In this document: one piece after another, positions 43,336-51,897 of the stretch
Layout of the letters: every line of letters starts with the position of its first letter
Numbering within the stretch: position 1 is the first letter of the stretch
Origin: Anaerobacillus isosaccharinicus
GTDB lineage: Bacteria; Bacillota; Bacilli; Bacillales; Anaerobacillaceae
DNA: 64,000 nucleotides
NCBI RefSeq assembly: GCF_001866075.3
Contig: NZ_CP063356.1
Coordinates: 2,346,164 to 2,410,163, forward strand
Direction: 5' to 3'
Translations under genes and position numbers: made by a program
Notes under the pieces: model-generated
Databases searched by the model: none
Seen by the model: only the letters and a program-made list of their open reading frames with translations
What the model was told of the DNA's origin: nothing

Positions 43336-44609
43336 ATCTATTTTTAAACAAAAATTTTAGGTATATGTTTTTGGGAAGAGTAGTAACCAACATCGGAGAT
43401 AGCCTTTATGTGGTCGCTGCAATGTGGCTAGTATACGATTTAGGGGGTTCAACTTTTTATACCGGATTAGCAGGTTTCCTTACTATTTTTCCAAGATTGA
43501 TACAGTTTTTGAGTGGACCACTAATTGATAAAATATCTATTCGTCCATTGTTAATCAACACACAACTTATACAATGCGCCCTTTTATTGATTATTCCTTT
43601 GGCTTACTATTTTGAATTCCTTAGTGTTGCACTTGTTCTAACATTATCACCAATAATAATGATTTTTAACATGTTGGTATACCCAGCTCAAATGGCTTCA
43701 CTTCCTACCTTCGTAGAAAATAATGATTTAACGAAAGCTAATTCTTATTTTACACTTGCATACCAGGGGATTGAGATAGGGTGTAATGCGGTAGCAGGTG
43801 TTTTAATTGTTATCATTGGCGCTGTTTCCATTTATCTACTGGACTCTTTCCTATTTTTAATGGGTGCTTTAATATTTTCAATGATCAAATTTGAGAATAA
43901 ACCAGAAAATAAACAGGATAGTATTCTAAAAACCTCAATAAAAAATCAGTGTAAAACATACCAACATGAACTAAAAGATGGTGTGAAAGTTTTACTTAGC
44001 AAAAAATTTTCAAGACTTCTTTTTGGTATGATAGTCATAAATCTTGTGGGCGGAGCAACTTTTGTGGTTCTCCCTGCATTTAGCGACTATAAGGGTGGAG
44101 CTGAAATCTATGGCTTATTATTAATGGCACAAGCAATCGGTAGCTTGTCAGGAGCGTTATTAGCCCCTTATCTCAAATTAGAGCGCTTTAAAATGGGTAA
44201 GGTATATGCAATTGCATTTTTAATTAGTGGTGTACTGTGGGCAGTATCTGTTTTAATGCCATGGACATGGTTGATGATTATTATTTATGGAATTGCGTGG
44301 TTACCTGGTGGTATTACAAATATCTTGATAAATACATGTTTACAAAAAGGTATACCTAAAGAATTATTAGGCAGGGTATTTTCAGCTTCTTTTAGTTTAA
44401 GTGGTATTGCAATGCCACTTGGCTCGTTACTTGGGGGTAGTTTAGGTGTAGTAATGGGAAGCTCTTATGTCATTTTTTCCAGTGGAATAGCTGTAGTTTT
44501 TGTTGGTCTGTTTTGGCTAGTTGATAAAACAACTTCCAATTTACCTACGATAGAGGACATAGATGAAAAGACGTTTATTTACCAAACACTTAATACTCAA
44601 GCAAATTAG
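43332..44609 (+). CDS. MFS efflux-type transporter
   Basis: This 12-helix major-facilitator protein has 425 residues with the MFS_3/macrolide-efflux look: NFRYMFLGRVVTNIGDSLYVVAAMW in two parts at the N-terminus, FLSGPLIDKISIRPLLI at loop 2-3, and LINTCLQKGIPKELLGRVFSA in the second half. It is translationally coupled to the upstream ArsR-like regulator through ATGA overlap and GGAGG. Probably drug or lipid efflux. The substrate is unknown. Confidence 0.88.
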   Translation: MNLFLNKNFRYMFLGRVVTNIGDSLYVVAAMWLVYDLGGSTFYTGLAGFLTIFPRLIQFLSGPLIDKISIRPLLINTQLIQCALLLIIPLAYYFEFLSVALVLTLSPIIMIFNMLVYPAQMASLPTFVENNDLTKANSYFTLAYQGIEIGCNAVAGVLIVIIGAVSIYLLDSFLFLMGALIFSMIKFENKPENKQDSILKTSIKNQCKTYQHELKDGVKVLLSKKFSRLLFGMIVINLVGGATFVVLPAFSDYKGGAEIYGLLLMAQAIGSLSGALLAPYLKLERFKMGKVYAIAFLISGVLWAVSVLMPWTWLMIIIYGIAWLPGGITNILINTCLQKGIPKELLGRVFSASFSLSGIAMPLGSLLGGSLGVVMGSSYVIFSSGIAVVFVGLFWLVDKTTSNLPTIEDIDEKTFIYQTLNTQAN

Positions 44610-44820
44610 ATTGAGAGCTATCCTTTACAGTCGATCTTTTGCAGCACAGCAACGATACTATGCTGCAACAGAAAATGACCTTATTTTTCAGTACTCGTAT
44701 TATAGTTCCTAACTTTCAAGAAATCAGAGTTGATATCTTACATGATTAAGTTTTATTTTCTATAAAGTGTACTAATTCCAAATGACATGGCTGATTTCTA
44801 AAAATCATTGCATCTTATGA

Positions 44821-44973
44821 AGTGCATTGCTTCATGAAGGAATTGACAATTTGAAAGAACTATCGAAGTACACTGAAAAAGAAATATTAAAAATTCATGG
44901 AATTGGGCCAGCTTCCTTAACTGTTTTGAGAACTTCATTAGAAGAAGAAGGGTTATCATTTATGATTAAATAA
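44821..44973 (+). pseudogene. C-terminal remnant of a helix-hairpin-helix (RpoA-CTD-like) protein
   Basis: Fifty codons read LLHEGIDNLKELSKYTEKE, then ILKIHGIGPASLTVLRTS and LEEEGLSF before the stop. KIHGIGPASL is a helix-hairpin-helix DNA-binding loop. Small Bacillus proteins resembling the RNA polymerase alpha C-terminal domain end the same way. A TGA precedes the homologous part and the N-terminal half is missing, so it is a fragment. Confidence 0.6.
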
Positions 44974-45010
44974 TCTATAATATGTGACGTGCTTTACTTT
45001 TCAAACGGAG

Positions 45011-45041
45011 GCGAATGCTTAATAACCATATTCGCTTTTTT
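45011..45041 (+). terminator. Hairpin terminator upstream of the SRPBCC gene
   Basis: GCGAAT (45011-45016) pairs with ATTCGC (45030-45035) followed by TTTTTT. It ends the transcript of the remnant or of the MFS operon. Confidence 0.6.
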
Positions 45042-45118
45042 GCTTAAGAGGAGAATAGTACAATAAGTAACCATATTTAAGAAAATAGTAATAAATTCGG
45101 AAAAAGGAGGTGGCATTC

Positions 45119-45595
45119 ATGAATAACTTTGGCAGTCTTCATGAAAAAGATGGAAGGTTTGTTTTGGTTTTTGAACGTAAATATCCATTTAGTCCTGAAA
45201 AAGTATTTCGTTATCTAACGGATCCGTATTATTTCACTCAGTGGTATCCATTTGCAACTGGAGTTATGAATCTTAGAGTTGGTGGAAAGATAAAGTTCGA
45301 TGATGGTGAAGGGTCAATCTATGAGGCGGTAATTACCGAATTAAATCCTCCATATTCTTTTTGTTTTCAAGAAGTTGATGATTTATTAGAGATAAGCCTA
45401 TATGAAACGTATCAAGGGTGCACCTTGAAGTTTAGCCATACGTTTAATGATCGAGCAATGGCTATATATACAGCTGCAGGGTGGCATAGATGCTTGGAGG
45501 TCCTTGGCCAATTAATCCATGATCGTACAATTGAATGGGAAGATAATGCACTTGAATTACGTGAATACTACAAAAAAAGTTTGTTTAAAAATTAA
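45119..45595 (+). CDS. SRPBCC/AHSA1-like ligand-binding protein
   Basis: This START-like protein has 158 residues with FERKYPFSPEKVFRYLTDPYYFTQWYPFA, MNLRVGGKIKFDDG, ITELNPPYSFCFQ and GWHRCLEVLGQL, the AHSA1 pattern. ATG 45119 follows AAAGGAGGTG. An in-frame GTG at 45110 lies within that site. The family binds hydrophobic ligands or acts as co-chaperone-like, and no partner is apparent. Transcribed alone. Confidence 0.8.
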   Translation: MNNFGSLHEKDGRFVLVFERKYPFSPEKVFRYLTDPYYFTQWYPFATGVMNLRVGGKIKFDDGEGSIYEAVITELNPPYSFCFQEVDDLLEISLYETYQGCTLKFSHTFNDRAMAIYTAAGWHRCLEVLGQLIHDRTIEWEDNALELREYYKKSLFKN

Positions 45596-45644
45596 GCGTT
45601 TTTTAGATAACTTACATATGATGGCCGAATGCACAATAAGTAAT

Positions 45645-45786
45645 GAGGCTGGGACATAACTAAAGTGTTTAACTGAAAATCCGAACAATACAAAACCATA
45701 GCGAAGTATATTTCCGAAGCGATTGATATGTACCAACTACCATTGTTCGGATTTCTCATTGATTAAAACACTTTTGTCCCAGCCTC
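45645..45786. mobile_element. MITE-like inverted-repeat element (142 bp)
   Basis: The ends are 12-bp perfect inverted repeats GAGGCTGGGACA/TGTCCCAGCCTC. They continue inward as AAAGTGTTT/AAACACTTT and AAATCCGAACAAT/ATTGTTCGGATTT with small offsets. No coding capacity. GGCTGGGACA-type short elements are widespread in Firmicutes. Its right end abuts the truncated DUF2922 remnant, so insertion or recombination here probably cut that copy. Confidence 0.65.
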
Positions 45787-45787
45787 C

Positions 45788-45899
45788 GATGACCAGTGAT
45801 ACTTTCTCTGTATCGACTGGCTCAATTTGGTCACCTTATGAGTTCGATACGTTTCTACCAATCTCATTATTAAAAAATTAATTCGATTTTCCTCGCCAT
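45788..45899 (-). pseudogene. Decayed partial copy of the DUF2922 gene
   Basis: Read on the minus strand it starts ATGGCGAGGAAAATCGAATT and follows the first 37 codons of the gene at 39322-39546 at roughly 85% identity. It has an inserted T that shifts the frame into stops and other small changes. It is cut at the MITE boundary. The promoter at 45910-45942 is joined directly in front, whereas in the intact operon the DUF1659 gene lies between. Confidence 0.75.
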
Positions 45900-45909
45900 T
45901 ATTGTACTT

Positions 45910-45942
45910 TATAAATACAAACTTTTTCGAAAAAGGGTGGAG
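45910..45942 (-). promoter_or_regulatory. Special sigma-type promoter P2 (on the decayed locus)
   Basis: On the minus strand: CTCCACCC, 14 bases, TTGTATTTATA. It has the same boxes and spacing as P1 and P3, with only one change in the upstream box. It now drives only the DUF2922 remnant. Confidence 0.55.
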
Positions 45943-45970
45943 TGACACTGAAGTTTTTTTCGTTGTTAGG

Positions 45971-46486
45971 TTAAGTTGTTGAAACGTAGGTGCCATCGCA
46001 GGGAGTATTGAGGTGTAGTTTCAACTTTTTAATCGCTTCAAGTCGCCAAGTTTTCACTGTGTTGACTGAGACGTTATGTTCTTTGGCAATTTGCTTCGGA
46101 CCTTTGCCGTGCTCAAGATGTTCAACCAACCACAACTTTTCTCTGTCAGATAAATAGGAAAGAACTGGCCTGAGTGGAATTGTCATCACAACGGTCGCTG
46201 CTTGTGCAGGTAACTGTTCAATGATTTCCGGCTCGTCGAACATAACCGTTCGCTCGCGAATTTTCTTTTCTTTATTTAAAAAATGTAACATCTTGCCCCG
46301 AATGTATTTTTTGACGTAACTAGGGAAGTGCCCTTTTTCTCCCGAGAAGCGTTCCGAAGCCTCCCAGATCGCAATTAAGCCGATTTGGTATAGCTCATCA
46401 AAATGTTTCGTTCCGTGCAGCTGTCTAATCTGCTTTTTCACAAGTGGTGTAAATGCCTCGACTATTTCTTCAAACGATCTATTCAT
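45971..46486 (-). CDS. Sigma-70-like factor
   Basis: This protein has 171 residues. The N-terminal region 2 part reads FEEIVEAFTPLVKKQIRQLH, then FDELYQIGLIAIWEASERF with the DELxQxG core-binding pattern and YVKKYIRGKMLHFL. The C-terminal region 4 helix-turn-helix reads KQIAKEHNVSVNTVKTWRLE. No region 1 or 3 is seen. The frame continues upstream to 46603, but the ATG at 46486, with GGAGAG 8 bases before it, gives the conserved start and leaves the operator array outside the gene. The three P1-P3 promoters nearby are its best candidate targets. Confidence 0.8.
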   Translation of the reverse strand: MNRSFEEIVEAFTPLVKKQIRQLHGTKHFDELYQIGLIAIWEASERFSGEKGHFPSYVKKYIRGKMLHFLNKEKKIRERTVMFDEPEIIEQLPAQAATVVMTIPLRPVLSYLSDREKLWLVEHLEHGKGPKQIAKEHNVSVNTVKTWRLEAIKKLKLHLNTPCDGTYVSTT

Positions 46487-46574
46487 TTCACTAACTCTCC
46501 AGCGGAAAGCGCGCTCTCCAAATATTCCGCGGTTACCCTTATTATTGCGCCCCAGAGGTTGGCTGTCATATCGC

Positions 46575-46655
46575 CAAACTTCATGTTTCACATGCCCAAA
46601 CATGAAGTTTGACTAGGTGAAACTTCACGTTTGGATAGGTCAAACTTAAAGTTTG
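46575..46655. promoter_or_regulatory. Array of four 15-bp dyads with 22-bp period
   Basis: CAAACTTCATGTTTC (46575), CAAACATGAAGTTTG (46597), GAAACTTCACGTTTG (46619) and CAAACTTAAAGTTTG (46641) are imperfect palindromes, each separated by seven bases (ACATGCC, ACTAGGT, GATAGGT). The period is exactly 22 bp, about two helical turns, so four proteins would bind on one face. The array lies 18 bp upstream of promoter P3 and 89 bp upstream of the sigma start. It may be a cooperative operator or an iteron array. Confidence 0.8.
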
Positions 46656-46672
46656 GCCATATTTTGAAAATG

Positions 46673-46705
46673 CCCCACCCCTTCTTAAAAAAACTTGTAT
46701 TTATA
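46673..46705 (+). promoter_or_regulatory. Special sigma-type promoter P3
   Basis: CCCCACCC (46673-46680), 14 bases, TTGTATTTATA (46695-46705), then CAATGAAGGGGGAG and ATG 46725. Boxes and spacing are identical to P1. The short leader means the transcript starts only about 10-15 bases before the coding region. Confidence 0.65.
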
Positions 46706-46724
46706 CAATGAAGGGGGAGTTCAA

Positions 46725-47585
46725 ATGTTAAAAAATGGACAAATCGAAAATTTCAAAAATTACTCACAGTTTCAATCAGTCGCGGAGTTTAATGAGCATT
46801 TTGGTTCATGGATGGAGAAATTTGGACGCGAGTTTACGAGAAGTGAAAAAATTGCTCTTGTGCAGCTGAGCCGTTTTGCGGTGAAGGTTGTCGGTGTCAC
46901 GAATTTGAAGATCGGAACGGCTCTGAAGGTTTTACATGAAAAATACAATGGTAACGGCATTTCTCGCTCAACTTGGAAGCGTATGAGCGCTAAAGCAAAA
47001 AAGATCGGCCTTCTTGTTGTCCACGAAATGAAGCGTGACAGCGGCGGCCAATCGAGTAATTTATATGTGTTTATGCGCTTTGAAGGTGGGGGAGGGAACT
47101 TGGACGATTCGGGAGGTGACAGGCACTTGTCGAATCGGAACTTGTCGAACCAACCTGAACCACCTTGCGCCGAAAAATTGAACCACCATAAAACTAATAA
47201 TTTAGAAACTATAAAAAAAGATATAGAAAAGAATTGTAATGCCGTGTCTGAACTAGCGGCTGAACCACTGGATCATACATACACAAGTGACCATGTTCCA
47301 AGACCGTTTGTGAATCTGGTCAAAGTTTTTTTCAACAACTGCGACACCATTGAAGAATACTGGAAGATGGCCAAACTAGCAGCCTATAAGTATGTCCTCG
47401 AAAAAGACCATACTCTCGTGTTAGATGTGGCGATCCAAGCGTTTAAACAGATGATCCGAAAGCTAAAGAAGGTGCGACTTAAAAAGCCGATTGCCTATTA
47501 CTATACAATTGCTCTAAACAAATTTGCTGATCAGTTCTACCAGGAGCTAGACGAAATAGGAGAGAAAGATGTTTATGGAATGTAA
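46725..47585 (+). CDS. Winged-helix-like protein of unknown function (possible replication or regulatory protein)
   Basis: This protein has 286 residues and is not firmly recognised. The N-terminal 120 residues (FTRSEKIALVQLSRFAVKVV, then ISRSTWKRMSAKAKKIGLL and SSNLYVFMRF) look like a winged-helix domain of the sort found in plasmid or phage replication proteins. A low-complexity linker follows (about 120-190). The C-terminal half is helical and basic (AFKQMIRKLKKVRLKKPIAYY). ATG 46725 follows AAGGGGGAG. The frame extends upstream to TTG 46695, but that lies in the -10 box. Four 22-bp-spaced dyads precede it, which fits either an autoregulated DNA-binding protein or a Rep-like initiator. Confidence 0.6.
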   Translation: MLKNGQIENFKNYSQFQSVAEFNEHFGSWMEKFGREFTRSEKIALVQLSRFAVKVVGVTNLKIGTALKVLHEKYNGNGISRSTWKRMSAKAKKIGLLVVHEMKRDSGGQSSNLYVFMRFEGGGGNLDDSGGDRHLSNRNLSNQPEPPCAEKLNHHKTNNLETIKKDIEKNCNAVSELAAEPLDHTYTSDHVPRPFVNLVKVFFNNCDTIEEYWKMAKLAAYKYVLEKDHTLVLDVAIQAFKQMIRKLKKVRLKKPIAYYYTIALNKFADQFYQELDEIGEKDVYGM

Positions 47586-47754
47586 CAAATTTGCTAGTTT
47601 TTAAGTCTTAGGAGAGTGATCCTAGTGCATACTTTTAAATTTATTATACAAATCATATACATATATCAAGCATATTATTTTTTTTCTATATCTAAATCGT
47701 TTATAGTAATTCATAGAATACAAACTAGTCAACAAGGAAAGAGAGGACGTATCT

Positions 47755-49830
47755 ATGTTTAAATGGAAGGACTTAAAGATTAAAAGGAAGATTATGGTGT
47801 TAGTTATTTTTGTTTCTTTTCTACCATTAGTGGGTCTAAGTACACTGTTTTATAGTGGGTCTAAGGAAAATATTACAAATGAAGTTTTAAGAGGAAATAG
47901 CGTGTTTTTAAAGCTGACCAAGTCGAAGCTTAATAATTATTTTTTGGAGCGCGCGGGAGATGGTCAAGTGTTAGCTGCTTCTTTATATGATAAGATTGCT
48001 GATTTAAATCGTGTAGAAAGGAATAGCCCACAGTGGCGAACATATTATCAGGAAATGGACGAGATATTATCAGTTGTTACTAGTTCATATGGATTTACGA
48101 ATATATACCTAACAGATGAAAAGGGAACGATTACCTATTCAACGATACAAAAAGAGACTGAAGGTAGTGATATTTCCTACCGACCATACTTCACCGCAGC
48201 AAAAAATGGTGATCAGTTCTGGTCTAACTTATTCTACTCTGACCTATATTTGTCCAATGTAAAAGTATTATCTACACCTATTTATAGAAATGGAGTTTCT
48301 GGTAGTTTTATAGGAACAATCAATATTTTGTTAGACAACGAGGCAATTTCTGCATTAGTACATAATGAAATTCATCGGATAGGACAAAGTGGTGATGCCT
48401 ATTTGATAAATGCTGAAGGGTTATTGCATACTGAAACAAGGCTTGGTGAGTATACTGAAGATGCTACGCTAAGCGTGACAATTGATACTAAAGCTGTCGA
48501 TATATTGCGGCAGCCAATCCAAAATCGTGATTTGAATTTTGAATTCGCTGACGTATATCATGATTACCTTGGCAATCCAGTACTAGGTGCTGTTGGAACG
48601 GTTTTAATTGGAAATGAAGTTTTAGGGTTAGTTATTGAAGTAGATGAAGACGAAGCGTTTACTAACTTAATTTCACTTCGAAATTTCGTCATAATAATTG
48701 CTATTGGTATTATTGCAATATGCTCAATCTTTTCAATTTGGTTTTCTACCAACATGAGTAATAAAATTAACTATCTTCGTCGTGAGCTTAATATTTTAGC
48801 TTCTAGTGGTGGAGATTTAACAAAGGAATTAAATATTACCGGTAAGGATGAGATTGGAGAGCTTGCAGGTGCTACAAACAAGTTTATAACCAATGTTCGA
48901 AGTATCGTAACTAATGTGATGAGAAACGCAGAACACGCAACTGCGGCTTCACAGCAATTAAATGCGAGTGCTGAAGAAATCGAACAATCGGCAAATCAAA
49001 TGGCTGTAAGTATTCAGGAAGTATCTGATGGAGCTCAACAGCAGAATGAGTTAGCAGTATCGACACTTACTTTAGTAGAAAAATCTATGAAGGAAGTAGA
49101 AATAGGAAATGAACAGGTAAATCAAACGTCATTGGCAGCGGCTTCCTCTACAGAGATTGCCAAAAAAGGAAAGCAAGCAATAGTTACTGCAATTAATCAA
49201 TCAGAAGAAATGAAGCAAACGGTTTTATCGGCTTCAAATTCGGTCGATTTGCTTGGAAGACATTCTCAAGAAATTAGTGGCATCATTACGATCATTACTG
49301 AAATAGCTGATCAAACGAATTTACTAGCATTAAATGCAGCAATCGAAGCAGCACGCGCTGGAGAGCAAGGAAAAGGATTTGCCGTTGTTGCTGATGAAGT
49401 CCGCAAATTAGCAGAACAGTCTAGAAATTCCGCTGGAAAAATTACGGAATTAATCAATAACATTCAGCAGGAAACATCGGTGACAGTAAAATTAATGAAC
49501 GATAATTTACAGGCTGTTGAAGAACAAGTTTGCTTAATAGGAAGCGGAGGACAATCGTTAGAAGCAATTGTCAAACAAGCAGAGGAGACAGAGTTTTTTG
49601 CCAAGTCAACAAAAGAGATTTTTAATCGCCTACAAGAAAACACTCAAAATGTTCTTCAGGCAGTAGAAGAGATTTCAAGCATTATTGAAGAAACAGCAGC
49701 TTCTTCCCAAGAGGTGGCAGCAGGAGCAGAAGAACAAGCAGCAACAGTAGAAGAAATAACCGCAAGTTCTGAAGAATTAGTGGAGATGGCTGAACAGTTA
49801 AACGAAGAAGTGAAGAAGTTTAAAGTTTAA
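47755..49830 (+). CDS. Methyl-accepting chemotaxis protein
   Basis: This chemoreceptor has 691 residues. TM1 is near 13-33, a periplasmic-type dCache domain (about 40-300) contains [13 protein letters not shown] and [14 protein letters not shown], and TM2 is near 303-325. HAMP and a methylation/signalling coiled coil follow. The hairpin tip reads [20 protein letters not shown], then [18 protein letters not shown]. No C-terminal receptor pentapeptide. AAGAGAGGA precedes ATG 47755. Transcribed alone, so the ligand cannot be inferred from neighbours. Confidence 0.95.
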   Translation: MFKWKDLKIKRKIMVLVIFVSFLPLVGLSTLFYSGSKENITNEVLRGNSVFLKLTKSKLNNYFLERAGDGQVLAASLYDKIADLNRVERNSPQWRTYYQEMDEILSVVTSSYGFTNIYLTDEKGTITYSTIQKETEGSDISYRPYFTAAKNGDQFWSNLFYSDLYLSNVKVLSTPIYRNGVSGSFIGTINILLDNEAISALVHNEIHRIGQSGDAYLINAEGLLHTETRLGEYTEDATLSVTIDTKAVDILRQPIQNRDLNFEFADVYHDYLGNPVLGAVGTVLIGNEVLGLVIEVDEDEAFTNLISLRNFVIIIAIGIIAICSIFSIWFSTNMSNKINYLRRELNILASSGGDLTKELNITGKDEIGELAGATNKFITNVRSIVTNVMRNAEHATAASQQLNASAEEIEQSANQMAVSIQEVSDGAQQQNELAVSTLTLVEKSMKEVEIGNEQVNQTSLAAASSTEIAKKGKQAIVTAINQSEEMKQTVLSASNSVDLLGRHSQEISGIITIITEIADQTNLLALNAAIEAARAGEQGKGFAVVADEVRKLAEQSRNSAGKITELINNIQQETSVTVKLMNDNLQAVEEQVCLIGSGGQSLEAIVKQAEETEFFAKSTKEIFNRLQENTQNVLQAVEEISSIIEETAASSQEVAAGAEEQAATVEEITASSEELVEMAEQLNEEVKKFKV

Positions 49831-50211
49831 GCTATTTGATGCTAGGCAACTAACGTATTAAAAATTATCACAAATGAGCAATTAAACAGGAGCAACAATT
49901 ATTAGTATTTCTGCTTTAATTTCAGGACTATTTATCTTTGCGGGCATATCAGCAAGAAGATAGAGAGTTTAGTTTTTATATAATGAAGATTTGCTTAGGT
50001 GTAGGGTTTTTAGTTTAACTCTGTGCCTAGGCAATTTGTGTTTAGGGATAATTGCATTCTTGTGCAAGATTAGTTAAATAGGAAGAATTACACTATTTAG
50101 TGTTTCAAAGTATGTGGAGTAAACTCTTTAGGGCTATTTTTGTTGCTGTTTTATAGGTAAATCAAGTGTGCCTAGACTACTTCGCGCAAAAAAAGCCGCT
50201 CCACTATCTTA
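49831..50211. other. Noncoding spacer with possible coding debris
   Basis: No gene is supported. A short frame near 49900-49963 (SALISGLFIFAGISARR and stop) looks like a membrane-protein tail without a start. Nothing else recognised. Confidence 0.35.
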
Positions 50212-50325
50212 ATGAATTTCATAATACCGTATTATCGCCATTAGGGTACTATATGTAGTTGTTCAAGTATGCTCGCAACTACATATAGCTTGATATGGCT
50301 CGTTTTTGGTAAATATGAAATTCAT
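50212..50325. repeat. Nested inverted repeat between convergent genes
   Basis: The outer arms ATGAATTTCATA (50212-50223) and TATGAAATTCAT (50314-50325) enclose inner arms CTATATGTAGTTG (50249-50261) and CAACTACATATAG (50276-50288), all perfect. It could be a bidirectional termination structure for the chemoreceptor and ahpF, or a small transposable remnant. Confidence 0.6.
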
Positions 50326-50355
50326 TCACTAAGTAGTAAAACGACTTTTAAGATC

Positions 50356-51885
50356 TTAATTACGGATTAGATAATCAAATGCACCTAATGCTGCATTCGC
50401 TCCTGATCCCATTGAAATAATGATTTGCTTATATGGACTATTTGTACAATCGCCTGCAGCAAACAAGCCAGGTACGTTTGTAGCACCATGATTATTGACA
50501 ACGATTTCGCCGAAACGAGTACGGTCAACGGTTTCACCTAACCAATCGGTATTTGGTACAAGTCCGATTTGAACAAACACACCTTGTAATTCGATATGTT
50601 TTACTTCTTCGGTATCACGCTCAATGTAGGAAATACCGTTTACTTTGTCTGAACCGGTAATTTCTTTTGTTTGAACGTTCTTTAATACAGTTACGTTCGG
50701 AAGGCTGTATAGACGTTTCTGTAGAACAGCGTCAGCTTTCAGTTCTGGCATAAACTCAAGAACCGTTACATGATTAACAATTCCAGCCAGATCAATAGCT
50801 GCCTCAACACCTGAGTTTCCTCCACCGATAACAGCTACGTCTTTTCCTTCAAACAATGGGCCGTCACAATGTGGGCAATAGGCTACACCTTTGTTCTTAA
50901 ATTCTTGTTCACCTGGCACGCCGACATTACGCCAACGGGCACCTGTTGAAATGATGACACTTTTACTCTTAAGAACAGCGCCGTTTTCTAGCTCAAGTTC
51001 GAAAAGATCGTTCTTCACTAAATGTTTAGCACGCTGTAAATTCATCACATCAATATTGTACTCTTTCACATGCTCTTCAAGGCTTGCTACTAGTTTAGGT
51101 CCTTCTGTTTGCTTCATGCTAATAAAATTCTCAATACTCATCGTATCTAGAACCTGACCGCCAAAGCGTTCTGCAACTATTCCTGTCCGAATCCCTTTAC
51201 GTGCTGCATAAATCGCGGCACTTGCACCCGCTGGCCCGCCGCCGATAACAAGTACGTCGTATGGATCTTTGTCAGCAAACTCTGAAGCATCTGGGCCATT
51301 CCCCATCTTAGCTAATATTTCTTCAAGTGTCATACGCCCGCCACCAAAGAATTCCCCATTTAAGAAAATTGAAGGGACGTTCATGACATTTCTAGTGTCT
51401 ACTTCGTGCTTAAACGCCGCACCATCAATCATCGTATGAGTAATGCCAGGGTTAAGAACGCTCATCATGTTTAAGGCTTGGACGACATCAGGGCAGTTAT
51501 GACAACTTAAACTCACGTAAGTTTCAAAGTCATATTCCCCGCTAATGTTTTTCACTTGGTCAATAATCTTCTGATCAACCTTTGGTGCTCTTCCACTAAC
51601 TTGTAAGAGAGCTAGCACTAAGGAGGTAAATTCGTGACCTAAAGGGATACCAGCAAAGGTAACTCCAGTATCTTCGCCAACGCGATTTACACTAAAGCTT
51701 GGTGTTCGGTATAACTCTGTATGTTCAACAGAAATTCTTGGTGACATAGAAGCAATCTCATCAACAAGAGCTTTCATTTTCGTAGAGATGTCATCCGATA
51801 CTGCACTAACTTTCAGGACCACATCGCCTTCCATCATTTGAAGGTATTGGTTTAGTTGTGCTTTAATTTCAGTTTCAAGAACCAT
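50356..51885 (-). CDS. ahpF: Alkyl hydroperoxide reductase subunit F
   Basis: This flavin disulfide reductase (509 residues) passes electrons from NADH to AhpC. The N-terminal tandem thioredoxin fold has CHNC at 128-131. The FAD site VLVIGGGPAGASAAIYAAR is near 210, the redox-active CPHC is in GVAYCPHCDG, the NADH site is VIGGGNSGVEAA, and a C-terminal GLFAAGDCTNSPYKQ FAD motif is present. Length is normal. It follows ahpC by 12 bases on the minus strand. Confidence 0.97.
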   Translation of the reverse strand: MVLETEIKAQLNQYLQMMEGDVVLKVSAVSDDISTKMKALVDEIASMSPRISVEHTELYRTPSFSVNRVGEDTGVTFAGIPLGHEFTSLVLALLQVSGRAPKVDQKIIDQVKNISGEYDFETYVSLSCHNCPDVVQALNMMSVLNPGITHTMIDGAAFKHEVDTRNVMNVPSIFLNGEFFGGGRMTLEEILAKMGNGPDASEFADKDPYDVLVIGGGPAGASAAIYAARKGIRTGIVAERFGGQVLDTMSIENFISMKQTEGPKLVASLEEHVKEYNIDVMNLQRAKHLVKNDLFELELENGAVLKSKSVIISTGARWRNVGVPGEQEFKNKGVAYCPHCDGPLFEGKDVAVIGGGNSGVEAAIDLAGIVNHVTVLEFMPELKADAVLQKRLYSLPNVTVLKNVQTKEITGSDKVNGISYIERDTEEVKHIELQGVFVQIGLVPNTDWLGETVDRTRFGEIVVNNHGATNVPGLFAAGDCTNSPYKQIIISMGSGANAALGAFDYLIRN

Positions 51886-51897
51886 TTATAGCACTCC

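Noticed and set aside
46487-46603. Longer sigma-factor reading frame running into the dyad array
   Set aside because: The extra 39 codons have no sigma-like sequence, and a GGAGAG site correctly precedes the ATG at 46486.
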